Positions 6,407 through 13,690 of a stretch of 13,690 nucleotides of DNA are shown piece by piece (the stretch's first letter is position 1; each line of letters opens with the position of its first letter). The stretch is from CAYNGH01 sp964396845 (lineage in GTDB: Bacteria; Vulcanimicrobiota; JAJTBE01; CAYNGH01), in NCBI GenBank assembly GCA_964396845.1, contig CAYNGH010000089.1, positions 1 to 13,690 on the forward strand. Direction: 5' to 3'. The notes beneath the pieces are model-generated. The model saw nothing but the letters and a program-made list of their open reading frames with translations, was not told the origin of the DNA and did not search any database. The position numbers were made by a program, and so were the translations under genes.

Positions 6407-7294
6407 ATGAGTCAAAGACCGATACCCCTGGATGATCTTCTGCGTCCCAGAAACATCAAGAAGCTTCTGCCGGGGCTTATCGTCCTGATTGTGTTTGTGC
6501 TGGCGATTACCTTCAAGCCTTTCACTGCAATCCCCGCAGGACACCGGGGAGTCATATTCAACCAGTTTAGAGGAGTGGAAAAGGATCGGGTTCTCCGGGA
6601 AGGGTTTCACGTCATCATTCCTCTGGTGGAATCGGTGACCAAGCTTGAGGTGAGGGTTCAGAAGCAGGATTTTCAGGCTGCGGCAGCTTCCAGGGATCTT
6701 CAGGAAGTTAAGGCCAGTCTGGCAGTCAATTATCACCTGGATCCTCAGCATGTGGGGACAATCTATCAGCAGGTGGGGACGGATTTTGAGAACAAGCTGA
6801 TTTCTCCCAGCGTGGAAGAAGCCATAAAGGCAGTCACAGCCCAGTATAACGCCACAGAGTTAATCTCCAAGCGTCCCGAGGTGAAGGACAAGGTGGTGGA
6901 ATATATGCGCAACCGGCTGGACGGCTTTCATATTGTCATTGATGATGTGGCCATAACCGACTTCACCTTTTCCCAGGACTTCATGAGGGCCATCGAACTG
7001 AAGCAGGTGGCGGAACAGAACGCCCTGAAAAAAGAATATGAACTGCAGGAAGCCAGAAAGCAGGCAGACATTACCATTGCCCAGGCGGAAGGCGAGAAGG
7101 AAGCCACCATATCCAGGGCTGAAGGACAGGCCCGGGCGCAGGAACTGCTGAAAGACACCATCAGCAGTGACATTATCCGCCTCAAGGAGATCGAAGCCCA
7201 GGTGGAAGCCATCCGGAAATGGAACGGCCAGATGCCCTCGGTTACCGGTGGCGCCATGCCCATGTTCAATATTTCCGGCATGGCGGGAAAATGA
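6407..7294 (+). CDS. Prohibitin/SPFH-domain membrane protein
   Basis: The protein has 295 residues from the chosen start. A short cytoplasmic N-terminus is followed by one membrane helix (about 20-36, LLPGLIVLIVFVLAITF). The SPFH/band 7 domain then starts with IPAGHRGVIFNQFRG (42-56) and LREGFHVIIPLVESV, and contains VKASLAVNYHLDP and VIDDVAITDFTFS. A charged helical region follows (about 195-270) with EYELQEARKQADITIAQAEGE. The end, RKWNGQMPSVTGG, is typical of bacterial prohibitins. These form large membrane-bound ring assemblies that organise membrane proteins and proteases. The ATG at 6407 is preferred because GGGAGGG lies 6 nt upstream. An in-frame ATG at 6386 would add seven residues and overlap the leader ORF. 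It is transcribed away from the acyl operon, so co-regulation through the shared region is possible but unproven. Confidence 0.9.
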   Translation: MSQRPIPLDDLLRPRNIKKLLPGLIVLIVFVLAITFKPFTAIPAGHRGVIFNQFRGVEKDRVLREGFHVIIPLVESVTKLEVRVQKQDFQAAAASRDLQEVKASLAVNYHLDPQHVGTIYQQVGTDFENKLISPSVEEAIKAVTAQYNATELISKRPEVKDKVVEYMRNRLDGFHIVIDDVAITDFTFSQDFMRAIELKQVAEQNALKKEYELQEARKQADITIAQAEGEKEATISRAEGQARAQELLKDTISSDIIRLKEIEAQVEAIRKWNGQMPSVTGGAMPMFNISGMAGK

Positions 7295-7403
7295 CAGGTT
7301 TCTGATCCGGGCCGGTATGTATAATGAGATTTCAGGGATACCCAAACCCGCCGGGTATTCCCGGTTCTGCGGGGGCAAAAAAAGACTCCCTGAAGATAAC
7401 AAT
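7295..7403 (+). promoter_or_regulatory. Leader region of the aminotransferase gene: TATAAT box and hairpin
   Basis: The 109-bp gap holds a perfect TATAAT at 7320-7325 (no clear -35 box) and, downstream, an inverted repeat GGGATACCC (7335-7343) / GGGTATTCCC (7353-7362) with one bulged base. There is no T-run after the hairpin, so it is not a good terminator. A separate promoter with a structured 5' leader for the aminotransferase/TPR genes is a reasonable but weak reading. Confidence 0.35.
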
Positions 7404-8507
7404 ATGAGTAAATGCTGTTACAGATATCCCCTGATGGATTTATCCAGGGATTATGAAATGATTCGGGAACAGGTCACTCCGATCCTCGACAGGATATTGA
7501 GAACCGGTTCGTTTATATTGGGAGAAGAATTGGAAGCCTTCGAGGATGCCTTTGCCCGGTATTGCGGTGTTTCTCACTGTATCGGCGTGGGGAGTGGCAC
7601 TGACGGTCTGGTGATGGCTCTTCAGGCCCTGGGTGCAGGCCCCGGGTTCGAGGTGATAGTTCCTGCCTATTCCTTCAAGGCTACTGCCCTTGCGGTTTTG
7701 ATGACCGGTGCCCGGCCTGTGCCGGTGGATGTGGATCCTGCCACCGGCTGTATTCGCCCAGAGCTTGTTGCCGATGCGGTTACCGATAAAACCCTTGGTA
7801 TGATGCCGGTTCATCTATATGGTCATCCTGCGGATATGGATCCCTTGATGGAAGTTGCCCGACGGCTTGGCCTCTGGGTGGTGGAAGATGCCTGCGAAGC
7901 ACACGGGGCTATTTATCGGGGTCGCCGGGTTGGTTCCATGGGGGTTGTGTCGGTGTTCAGTTTTTATCCTTCTAAAAATCTGGGAGGCTGGAGTGACGGC
8001 GGAGGGATTGTCACCGATGACGACGGCCTGGCCTGGGTGTTTCGAAAACGCCGGGGTTATGGATGTGACGGAATGACGGGGCGTATCAGCCGGCTGTCTT
8101 CCATCAGTGCCGGAGTTCTGGGGGTAAAACTGCCCTGGCTGGACCGTTGGAACGGAGCCCGGAGGGATATTGCCGGGGTTTATCGCCGGGAGCTTTCCGG
8201 GTTGCCTCTCAAGTTCATGGAGATCCGGGACTGGGCAGAGGCAGTATATTATCTTTTTGTGATAAAGTCAGATCGACGGGATGAATTAGTTGCTTTTCTT
8301 CAGGGACAGGGGATTGAAGCAAGAATACATTTTAACCGCCCCCTTTACCGGGAGTATGATAATTTTGGAGGAAACTATGACGACAGGGATTTCCCCGGTG
8401 CCGTGGAGCTTTCGCGATGTGTGCTCTCTCTGCCCATGCATCCATGGCTTTATCATGAAGAGGTGATATATATCGCCGGAAAAATCAGGGAGTTTTTTGA
8501 CAAGTAA
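7404..8507 (+). CDS. DegT/DnrJ/EryC1/StrS-family PLP aminotransferase
   Basis: A 367-residue protein, the normal length for the family. These enzymes transfer an amino group from glutamate or glutamine to a keto-sugar nucleotide, in making amino sugars for surface glycans, or act on related cyclic ketones. Visible landmarks are the family-type start YPLMDLSRDY (8-17), GSGTDGLVMALQALGAGPG (63-81), VEDACEAHGA (160-169) with Asp162 set to bind the PLP ring nitrogen, and FSFYPSKNLGG (185-195) with Lys191 as the Schiff-base lysine. The ATG at 7404 is chosen because the family motif starts right after it. The open frame upstream overlaps the prohibitin gene and shows no homology. The ribosome site is weak (GAAG). 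The TPR gene follows after 15 bp, so they are probably co-transcribed. The sugar substrate cannot be told from sequence. Confidence 0.9.
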   Translation: MSKCCYRYPLMDLSRDYEMIREQVTPILDRILRTGSFILGEELEAFEDAFARYCGVSHCIGVGSGTDGLVMALQALGAGPGFEVIVPAYSFKATALAVLMTGARPVPVDVDPATGCIRPELVADAVTDKTLGMMPVHLYGHPADMDPLMEVARRLGLWVVEDACEAHGAIYRGRRVGSMGVVSVFSFYPSKNLGGWSDGGGIVTDDDGLAWVFRKRRGYGCDGMTGRISRLSSISAGVLGVKLPWLDRWNGARRDIAGVYRRELSGLPLKFMEIRDWAEAVYYLFVIKSDRRDELVAFLQGQGIEARIHFNRPLYREYDNFGGNYDDRDFPGAVELSRCVLSLPMHPWLYHEEVIYIAGKIREFFDK

Positions 8508-8522
8508 TCTGCAGGTGATTTT

Positions 8523-9890
8523 ATGGAGTGTTCTGCTGTGAGTAATAGAAGTTTTCGATGGATTGTTTTCCCCGTTCTGGGGTTGATTCTTTTGCTGTGG
8601 GCTGGAAGTGGGGGGCTTGCCTGGGCATCTTCCGATGCTTTTGACATCAGCGATGCCCCGCCGGCCCCATCAAACCCGGCTCTGGATCCTGAAGAGTTTT
8701 ATCAGCAGGGCAGGAGGCTGGCGGATAAGAGCCAGTGGCATCTTGCAGAATCCCGGTTGTTGCGGGCAATTGAGCTGGATGGAGATATGGGGATGGCTTA
8801 TCTGGAGCTTGCCAGGGTTTACTACCATATGAACCGCCTGCCTGAAGCCATTCGGAATCTTGAAACAGCCCGGAGCCTTAACCACCGTTACCCGGGACTT
8901 CACTATACCGCAGCCCTCATCGATACCGCACGATTCGATTACCAGGGAGCATTGGAGAACATCGACAGAGCTGTCGGCCATATGCCGGAAAAATGGCAGA
9001 ACCACCACCTCCGGGGAGTTATCCTCCGGGGAATGGGGAAGATTGACCTCGCAGAAGAATCCTACGAAAAAGCCTTTGAATTAAACCCCGGCGCTTATGA
9101 ATCCCTGGCGGGGGTGGCCCTGTGCCGGTATGAACAGGGAGATTCCCGGGGGGCCATGGGTATAATCGACATTGCACTCCGGGATGGAGGAGAACAATAT
9201 CAGCCTTTGCTGATAAAAGGAATTCTCCTTGCCCGGCAAAGTCAAACGGATGTGGCTTACACTTATTTTCAGAAGGCATCCCGGGCCGATCCTGCCCGAG
9301 GCCAGGCATATTATAATATGGCGCTGATTGATGTGGAAAAAGGTCGCCGGGCCAGAGCCGAGTATCTTTTCATCAAGGCCATGGATCTGGACTTATACGA
9401 TCCTTTGCCCTATGTGGCCCTGGGGAGGCTTTACCGGGAGGACGGCCGTTATGATGATGCATTGGAGATGCTGGGAAAAGCCCGCCGGATAAATCCTGAT
9501 TCCGCTATGATTCATCTGGATAAGGGGGTGACATACCTGCTGGCAGGGCGGGGAATGTCCGGGGTTTCATCTCTGGAAAAGGCAGTCCTGCTGGAGCCGG
9601 GCTGGGCAGTGGCCCGCAATGCCCTGGGTTCCGGTTACCGGGCCGTCGGCAGGTTCGATGATGCCCGCAGTGAATATCAGAAGGCAATTTCCCTGGACCC
9701 TGCTCTTGACGAGGTTCATTTCAACCTGGCCAACCTTTATGAGGACCAGGCACAGATTCCGGAAGCCATTGAATCTCTGAAAACATACAGGAAAACCTTG
9801 AAGGATCCATCCCGGATTGATGAGATAGACCGCCGGATAAAAATACTTCAGGAAACCATGATATTGCGCCAGAAGGAGTTGCAGGATTGA
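8523..9890 (+). CDS. Exported TPR-repeat protein (about 11 repeats)
   Basis: A 455-residue protein with a signal peptide: a basic start (NRSFRW), a hydrophobic core at about 13-29 and a likely cleavage after AWA (33-35). A proline-rich spacer follows, then about eleven consecutive 34-residue tetratricopeptide repeats from roughly 57 to 435, with the usual W/L-G-Y-A-F-A-P pattern (for example AYLELARVYYHMNRLPEAI and YVALGRLYREDGRYDDALEM). TPR arrays bind other proteins; no enzymatic domain is present. It probably acts outside the cytoplasm as a scaffold. The ATG at 8523 has AGGTGA about 5 nt upstream; a GTG at 8538 is an alternative that would still keep the signal peptide. It lies 15 bp after the aminotransferase and overlaps the next TPR gene by 4 bp. 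Confidence 0.88.
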   Translation: MECSAVSNRSFRWIVFPVLGLILLLWAGSGGLAWASSDAFDISDAPPAPSNPALDPEEFYQQGRRLADKSQWHLAESRLLRAIELDGDMGMAYLELARVYYHMNRLPEAIRNLETARSLNHRYPGLHYTAALIDTARFDYQGALENIDRAVGHMPEKWQNHHLRGVILRGMGKIDLAEESYEKAFELNPGAYESLAGVALCRYEQGDSRGAMGIIDIALRDGGEQYQPLLIKGILLARQSQTDVAYTYFQKASRADPARGQAYYNMALIDVEKGRRARAEYLFIKAMDLDLYDPLPYVALGRLYREDGRYDDALEMLGKARRINPDSAMIHLDKGVTYLLAGRGMSGVSSLEKAVLLEPGWAVARNALGSGYRAVGRFDDARSEYQKAISLDPALDEVHFNLANLYEDQAQIPEAIESLKTYRKTLKDPSRIDEIDRRIKILQETMILRQKELQD

Positions 9891-10276
9891 ATCCCCAACT
9901 GGAAAATGTTGCATGGATTCTTTGCGCCATATTGTCGGTGGCTATGATATATCTTACGGTTCATCTTGTTTCCCGTTCACAGTTCAATGAACACCTGAAA
10001 CGGGGACAGGATCTGATGGAAGAGGGAAATATCTCCATTGCTCTGGAAGAATTCAACCGGTGCGTGATCATCGACAGCAGGAATCCCGGGGGATATATGG
10101 CCCGGGGCGAGGCGCACTTCCGACAGGGTCGTCATGAAGATGCCCTGAAAGACTACAATAAAGCCCTGGAGCTTTCCCCCCAGGGGCCCTTTTGCAATAC
10201 CGCCCGGATAAAGATGGCCGGCATTCAAAAAGGCATGCAGGTTCTTGAGTCTGTCAAAAATATAAGCAAAGGCTGA
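9887..10276 (+). CDS. Small membrane-anchored TPR protein
   Basis: A 129-residue protein that begins at a TTG whose last two bases are part of the previous gene's TGA stop (TTGA overlap). AGGAG is positioned 8 nt upstream, so coupled translation is very likely. One membrane helix spans about residues 9-29 (AWILCAILSVAMIYLTVHLV). Two TPR units follow (about 33-66 and 67-100: LKRGQDLMEEGNISIALEEF and YMARGEAHFRQGRHEDALKD). It is probably a bitopic partner of the exported TPR protein. No homologue can be named. It ends 75 bp before the stop of the convergent nucleotidase gene, and no clear terminator is seen in that gap. Confidence 0.82.
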   Translation: MNPQLENVAWILCAILSVAMIYLTVHLVSRSQFNEHLKRGQDLMEEGNISIALEEFNRCVIIDSRNPGGYMARGEAHFRQGRHEDALKDYNKALELSPQGPFCNTARIKMAGIQKGMQVLESVKNISKG

Positions 10277-10351
10277 TATACTGGCAGACTTTATTCCTGC
10301 TCACAGTTCAGCCACCTGCGATGCATTCAATCCTCCGGAAGCCGGCGGGAG

Positions 10352-11920
10352 TCAGTATTCTCCCCGGGTACTGGCCCGGGGGTTGTTAATCAGCCTTATT
10401 CTCCCGGTTCTGCCGGGGGTTATGGATTCCTTGCGATTCAGGTATTCCCGGAGGGCATCCCTTATAACCACGTCATATTTGAGGTTCTGCGCTTCCTGGA
10501 AAACATAGCCGTCACCGCCGTCAAAGAGAAAGTCAACGGTGGTGAGGCGGTATGTGGCGTCAGGATTCAGAGGTTTATTCCCGATGGTTATGGTGGTGAA
10601 CCGATCCCCCTCAGGCCGGGAATAATCCCCCTCCATGGTGATTCCGCTCACCTGGCATCCGTTGACTGTCAGGGCATGTTCCAGAACCTTCTTCAAGGCG
10701 GATCCCTTGATATCCATAGTTACCAGATGGTTTTCAAAGGGGACCACCTGGTATATATGTTCCAGGGTTATATCTCCCTGGTAGAAATCGGACCGGATTC
10801 CCGTGGAATTGAGAAAAGCTATCTGAGAGCCGGTTTTTTTCCGCATGCTGTCGGTGATTATATTCCCCAGAGGATTATCCAGGCTGTCACCGGTGGTTTT
10901 TCTGGTGATATCCTCATCGGCACGGGTTATCACCTGGGACATTTTTGCATGGATCTGCCCATCATATTTTTCAATTATTCGCTGAACATCCCGGTGAGGC
11001 TCTGTCAGGCCAGGCCCTATTGGAATATGAGTGTTTCCCCGGTTGTAGGAAACTATGCTCTTTGTGACCGGGTCCAGTTTCAGTTTCAAAACACCGAGAT
11101 ACTGAGCATAGGCTCCGGCCTGGGTTACAATTACGCCTTCCAACGGGCCGGTGTCATCAGGAAGGGTATGGCTGTGGCCTCCGATGATGACATCGATTCC
11201 CCGGACTCTTTCTGCCAGTTTCCTCTCGTGGTCATGGCCCAGATGTGCCAGGACAATTATAATAGAAGCTCCTTCCTGCTTCATCCGGGGGATGTAACGG
11301 CGAAGGATTGTTTCCGGGTCTTCGAATATCAGGTGTCCCAGATTCTTGGAGCTGGTAGTCTGAGGTGTGTCAGGGGTGGAAAGGCCAATGATGCCTATTC
11401 TTACTCCGTTAACTTCCCGGATGACATATGGCTTGACACCTGCCATCAGAAGGTTCGGATTGCTTTTTCGAAGGATATTGGCGCTGATGAAAGGAAAATC
11501 CGCTTCCCGGATCATTTTCATCAGGGCCGGGATTTCCCAGTCGAATTCGTGGTTTCCCACTGTAGTGGCATCATATTTCATCACATTCATAATCTCGATG
11601 ACCGGTATCCCCCGGAATATGTTGGATATGGGAGTCCCCTGGGCCATATCCCCGGCATCCAAAAGAAGAACCTTTCCGGGATATTCCTCCCGCAGATCCC
11701 TCACCGCACCGGCGAGATATGCCATCCCTCCTATAAGTTTATCAGGGGAGTTCTTGCTCTTATGGGGTTTCAGATGGCCATGCATATCGTTGGTGTGAGC
11801 AATCACCAGGGTTATGGCGTTGTTTTCATCCCCGGCCACAGGGCCGGCTGTGGCGCTCAACACCATTATGACCATAATAGTCCAGATTATGATGCTTCTT
11901 ACAGGCTTGCAATTATTCAT
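10352..11920 (-). CDS. UshA-type 5'-nucleotidase / metallophosphoesterase, copy 1
   Basis: An exported 522-residue enzyme of the 5'-nucleotidase/2',3'-cyclic phosphodiesterase family, which strips phosphate from nucleotides outside the cytoplasm. A signal peptide covers about residues 1-30. The two-metal calcineurin-like domain shows HTNDMHGHL (42-50; Asp45, His47), DAGDMAQG (Asp91), GNHEFDW (Asn123, His124), AHLGHD (His226) and GGHSH (247-251). The C-terminal substrate-binding domain (about 340-510) shows NSTGIRSD (371-378) and VDFLFDGGDGY (462-472), the aromatic clamp region. All metal ligands are present, so it should be active; the exact substrate (nucleotide, UDP-sugar or cyclic nucleotide) is open. 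It lies 35 bp downstream of a paralogue, probably in one transcript. The start ATG has a purine-rich AAGGGG upstream. Confidence 0.92.
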   Translation of the reverse strand: MNNCKPVRSIIIWTIMVIMVLSATAGPVAGDENNAITLVIAHTNDMHGHLKPHKSKNSPDKLIGGMAYLAGAVRDLREEYPGKVLLLDAGDMAQGTPISNIFRGIPVIEIMNVMKYDATTVGNHEFDWEIPALMKMIREADFPFISANILRKSNPNLLMAGVKPYVIREVNGVRIGIIGLSTPDTPQTTSSKNLGHLIFEDPETILRRYIPRMKQEGASIIIVLAHLGHDHERKLAERVRGIDVIIGGHSHTLPDDTGPLEGVIVTQAGAYAQYLGVLKLKLDPVTKSIVSYNRGNTHIPIGPGLTEPHRDVQRIIEKYDGQIHAKMSQVITRADEDITRKTTGDSLDNPLGNIITDSMRKKTGSQIAFLNSTGIRSDFYQGDITLEHIYQVVPFENHLVTMDIKGSALKKVLEHALTVNGCQVSGITMEGDYSRPEGDRFTTITIGNKPLNPDATYRLTTVDFLFDGGDGYVFQEAQNLKYDVVIRDALREYLNRKESITPGRTGRIRLINNPRASTRGEY

Positions 11921-11955
11921 TGTTTCTTCCCCTTCTTTGATATTTGCAGTTTACT

Positions 11956-13533
11956 TTAGTCTTTGGAATCGATGATTCTTATCCGTCCCTGACGGAATTG
12001 ATTGAAATCCTTCACTTCTTTGAAATAGTCGATAAAAACATCCCGGCTGTAAGGCCCCCGGCGGATGTTCACAGCTCCGGGAAACTTGAACCGATCACCG
12101 CCGTTGTAAAGAAAATCCACAGTGGTCAGGGTGTATGTATCCCGGGGATTCAAGGGAACCCCGCCAATCTTCACATTGGCAACCCGGTTTCCCCGGGGCC
12201 TGCGGTAGTCCACCTCATAGGTGATGCCTCCCACCTGGGGGGATCCCCGGTAACGGGCGCCATGTTCGAGAACCTTCATGATGCCTTGGCCGGGAATATC
12301 CATGGTGATAAGCTGGTCATCAAAGGGGAGGGTTTTGTATATATGCTCCAGGTTTACAGGCCCCCGGTATATGTCGGACCTGATCCCGCCGGGGTTGTAT
12401 ATGCTCACCTGAGCGCCGGTGGCTTTGAGGTAGCTGTCGCATATGGCATTGCCCAGCATGGAGTCAGACCAGGATTTCCCACGGCTCCGGGTGAGATCCA
12501 CCGGAGAGGTGTTTATTTGCCGGGACATTTTCTCCCGGATTTTTGATTCGTATTTTTCGATAATCTCTGCAGTTTCCCGGTCCGGTTCATGTTTATCATC
12601 AAAAACTGTTATAAGTTCATAGGTGCTTCTGTCATGAATAACCTTTCCGGTGGCCGGGTTAACCTTAAGGGTCAGTTTTCCCAGATATCGTCCATAGGAT
12701 CCTGCCTGAACCACCAGGGCGTTTCCTGCCTTGCCGGGGGTTTTTATGATGGAATGGCCATGACCGCCGACAACAACATCTATCTCCGGAACCTCCCCCG
12801 CCAGCTTTAAATCTGCAGAATAACCCTGGTGGGACAGGACTACGATGATCTCAGCGCCTTCCTGTTTCATCCGGGGGACATACTCCCTGGCTGTGGATAT
12901 GGCACTTCGAAAAACAAGACCTGCAACCTTATCCCGGCTGGTTATATGAGGAGTTGTGACGGTGGTTATTCCCAGAATCCCCACGGAGATCCCTGCAACA
13001 TCCTTTATGATATAAGGCTTCACTCCGTTGATGAGGCTTCGCCGGCCCTGAGATGCTCTGTCCCGGGTCAGGACATTGGCAGATAATACAGGAAAGCGGG
13101 CGGATCGGATCATTTTTTCCAGGGGTTCCATTCCCCAGTCAAATTCATGATTTCCCAGAACCACTGCATCATATTTCATGCGGTTCATCACTTCCACCAC
13201 GGGAATTCCCCGGAATATGTTGGATACGGGGGTCCCCTGGGCAATATCCCCGGCATCCAGCAACAGGGTGGCCTCGGGATGTGCCCGGCGGATTTCTCCG
13301 ACCATGGATGCAATGTTGGCCATGCCTCCCACCAGGCGGGTGGTGCTGATATTCTTGTAAATATGTGGGGTCAGGTGGCCGTGAATGTCATTGGTATGCA
13401 TTATCACCAGGGTGACAGGTCCCCGGGTGTCGGCAAAGGCCCGGGACAAAGGAAAAAGCCCCGTGATGAGGCTTGTAAGGATTATCAACCATAGCAGGCT
13501 GCCGGCCCGCAACAAAGACGCCTTCCTGGACAA
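11956..13533 (-). CDS. UshA-type 5'-nucleotidase / metallophosphoesterase, copy 2
   Basis: A 525-residue paralogue of its downstream neighbour with the same domain order. The signal peptide has a hydrophobic core at about 11-28 and probable cleavage after AFA (32-34). Metal ligands are in HTNDIHGHL (46-54; Asp49, His51), DAGDIAQG (Asp96), GNHEFDW (Asn128, His129), LSHQGY (His235) and GGHGH (256-260). The C-terminal domain carries NPGGIRSD and VDFLYNGGDRF. The second histidine motif and the aromatic clamp (RF rather than GY) differ from copy 1, so substrate preference may differ (inference). The start is TTG at 13533, supported by AAGGAG 7 nt upstream; no ATG near it fits the signal peptide. 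The two genes look like a tandem duplication in one operon. Confidence 0.92.
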   Translation of the reverse strand: MSRKASLLRAGSLLWLIILTSLITGLFPLSRAFADTRGPVTLVIMHTNDIHGHLTPHIYKNISTTRLVGGMANIASMVGEIRRAHPEATLLLDAGDIAQGTPVSNIFRGIPVVEVMNRMKYDAVVLGNHEFDWGMEPLEKMIRSARFPVLSANVLTRDRASQGRRSLINGVKPYIIKDVAGISVGILGITTVTTPHITSRDKVAGLVFRSAISTAREYVPRMKQEGAEIIVVLSHQGYSADLKLAGEVPEIDVVVGGHGHSIIKTPGKAGNALVVQAGSYGRYLGKLTLKVNPATGKVIHDRSTYELITVFDDKHEPDRETAEIIEKYESKIREKMSRQINTSPVDLTRSRGKSWSDSMLGNAICDSYLKATGAQVSIYNPGGIRSDIYRGPVNLEHIYKTLPFDDQLITMDIPGQGIMKVLEHGARYRGSPQVGGITYEVDYRRPRGNRVANVKIGGVPLNPRDTYTLTTVDFLYNGGDRFKFPGAVNIRRGPYSRDVFIDYFKEVKDFNQFRQGRIRIIDSKD

Positions 13534-13592
13534 TCGATTTCTCCTTTCAATACTGGGAATAATTCTTACATTGATATTATTGCAGGACTTAC

Positions 13593-13658
13593 GCTTTTTT
13601 TATTTTCGGGGGAACCTTTTTCGTGAAAAAGTATTCCCCCGAACCCCCTTCAAAAAGC
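13593..13658. repeat. Nested inverted repeat upstream of the nucleotidase pair
   Basis: An inner stem pairs TTCGGGGGAA (13605-13614) with TTCCCCCGAA (13634-13643); inside it CTTTTT (13616-13621) pairs with AAAAAG (13626-13631) around the loop CGTG. An outer stem pairs GCTTTTT (13593-13599) with AAAAAGC (13652-13658). There is no T-run after the main stem on either strand, so a simple terminator is not clear. It resembles the G5/C5 hairpins dispersed between genes in several anaerobic bacteria (recollection, not a search). Confidence 0.6.
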
Positions 13659-13690
13659 TTTAAATCACGTAATGACAAGCATTTGCAATA

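Noticed and set aside
7335..7362. Rho-independent terminator after the prohibitin gene
   Set aside because: The hairpin is not followed by a T-run on the plus strand.
7167..7403. N-terminal extension of the aminotransferase frame
   Set aside because: The added part overlaps the prohibitin gene, has no similarity to the family, and the normal family start begins just after 7404.
10676..11959. Long 427-residue open frame on the plus strand
   Set aside because: It is antisense to nucleotidase copy 1, which has a signal peptide and every metal-binding motif; the plus-strand product resembles no family.

Overview
The window holds ten protein genes (one cut by the left edge) in a bacterium whose base composition is slightly above half G+C, with very frequent CCGG/CCCGGG strings. 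I cannot name the species. Exported 5'-nucleotidases, a bacterial prohibitin, dense TPR proteins, frequent TTG starts with strong Shine-Dalgarno sites, and a G5/C5 hairpin at the right edge would fit an anaerobic, probably diderm lineage such as Desulfobacterota or Spirochaetota. That placement is inference only.

Left half, minus strand, read from about 6219 down to the left edge. Five genes form one tight, translationally coupled operon. (i) A soluble 577-residue protein joins a degenerate FlhB-type cytoplasmic domain to an FlhA-type cytoplasmic domain, with no membrane part. (ii) Next is a two-domain GNAT-like acyltransferase. (iii) Then a LuxE-family acyl-protein synthetase. (iv) Then a small polytopic membrane protein of unknown function. 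(v) Last is a LuxC-family acyl-CoA/acyl-protein reductase whose reading frame continues past its own domain into the start of what looks like a PaaK/CapK-type adenylate-forming ligase. Junctions are ATGA overlaps (iii/iv and iv/v), an 8-bp overlap (ii/iii) and a 17-bp gap (i/ii). No luciferase genes are visible. The enzymes suggest activation, thioester transfer and reduction of an acyl group. The flagellar/type III export-gate chimera at the head of the operon is the surprise and the best candidate for an undescribed system.

Centre, plus strand, from 6407. A divergent intergenic region carries a possible six-codon leader ORF (Met-Val-Thr-Leu-Leu-Leu) with its own ribosome site. Then come an SPFH/prohibitin membrane protein, a DegT/AHBA-type PLP sugar aminotransferase with its own plausible leader region, an exported protein made of about 11 TPR repeats, and a small membrane-anchored TPR protein whose TTG start overlaps the previous stop codon.

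Right third, minus strand. Two tandem paralogous UshA-type 5'-nucleotidase/metallophosphoesterases with signal peptides converge on the TPR genes. Upstream of them, at the right edge, lies a nested inverted repeat of about 66 bp that looks like a member of a dispersed hairpin family.

The link between the acyl operon and the other genes is positional only. Acyl reductases, GNATs and DegT aminotransferases co-occur in surface-glycan and flagellin-modification loci, which is one reading of this neighbourhood, but nothing in the window proves it.
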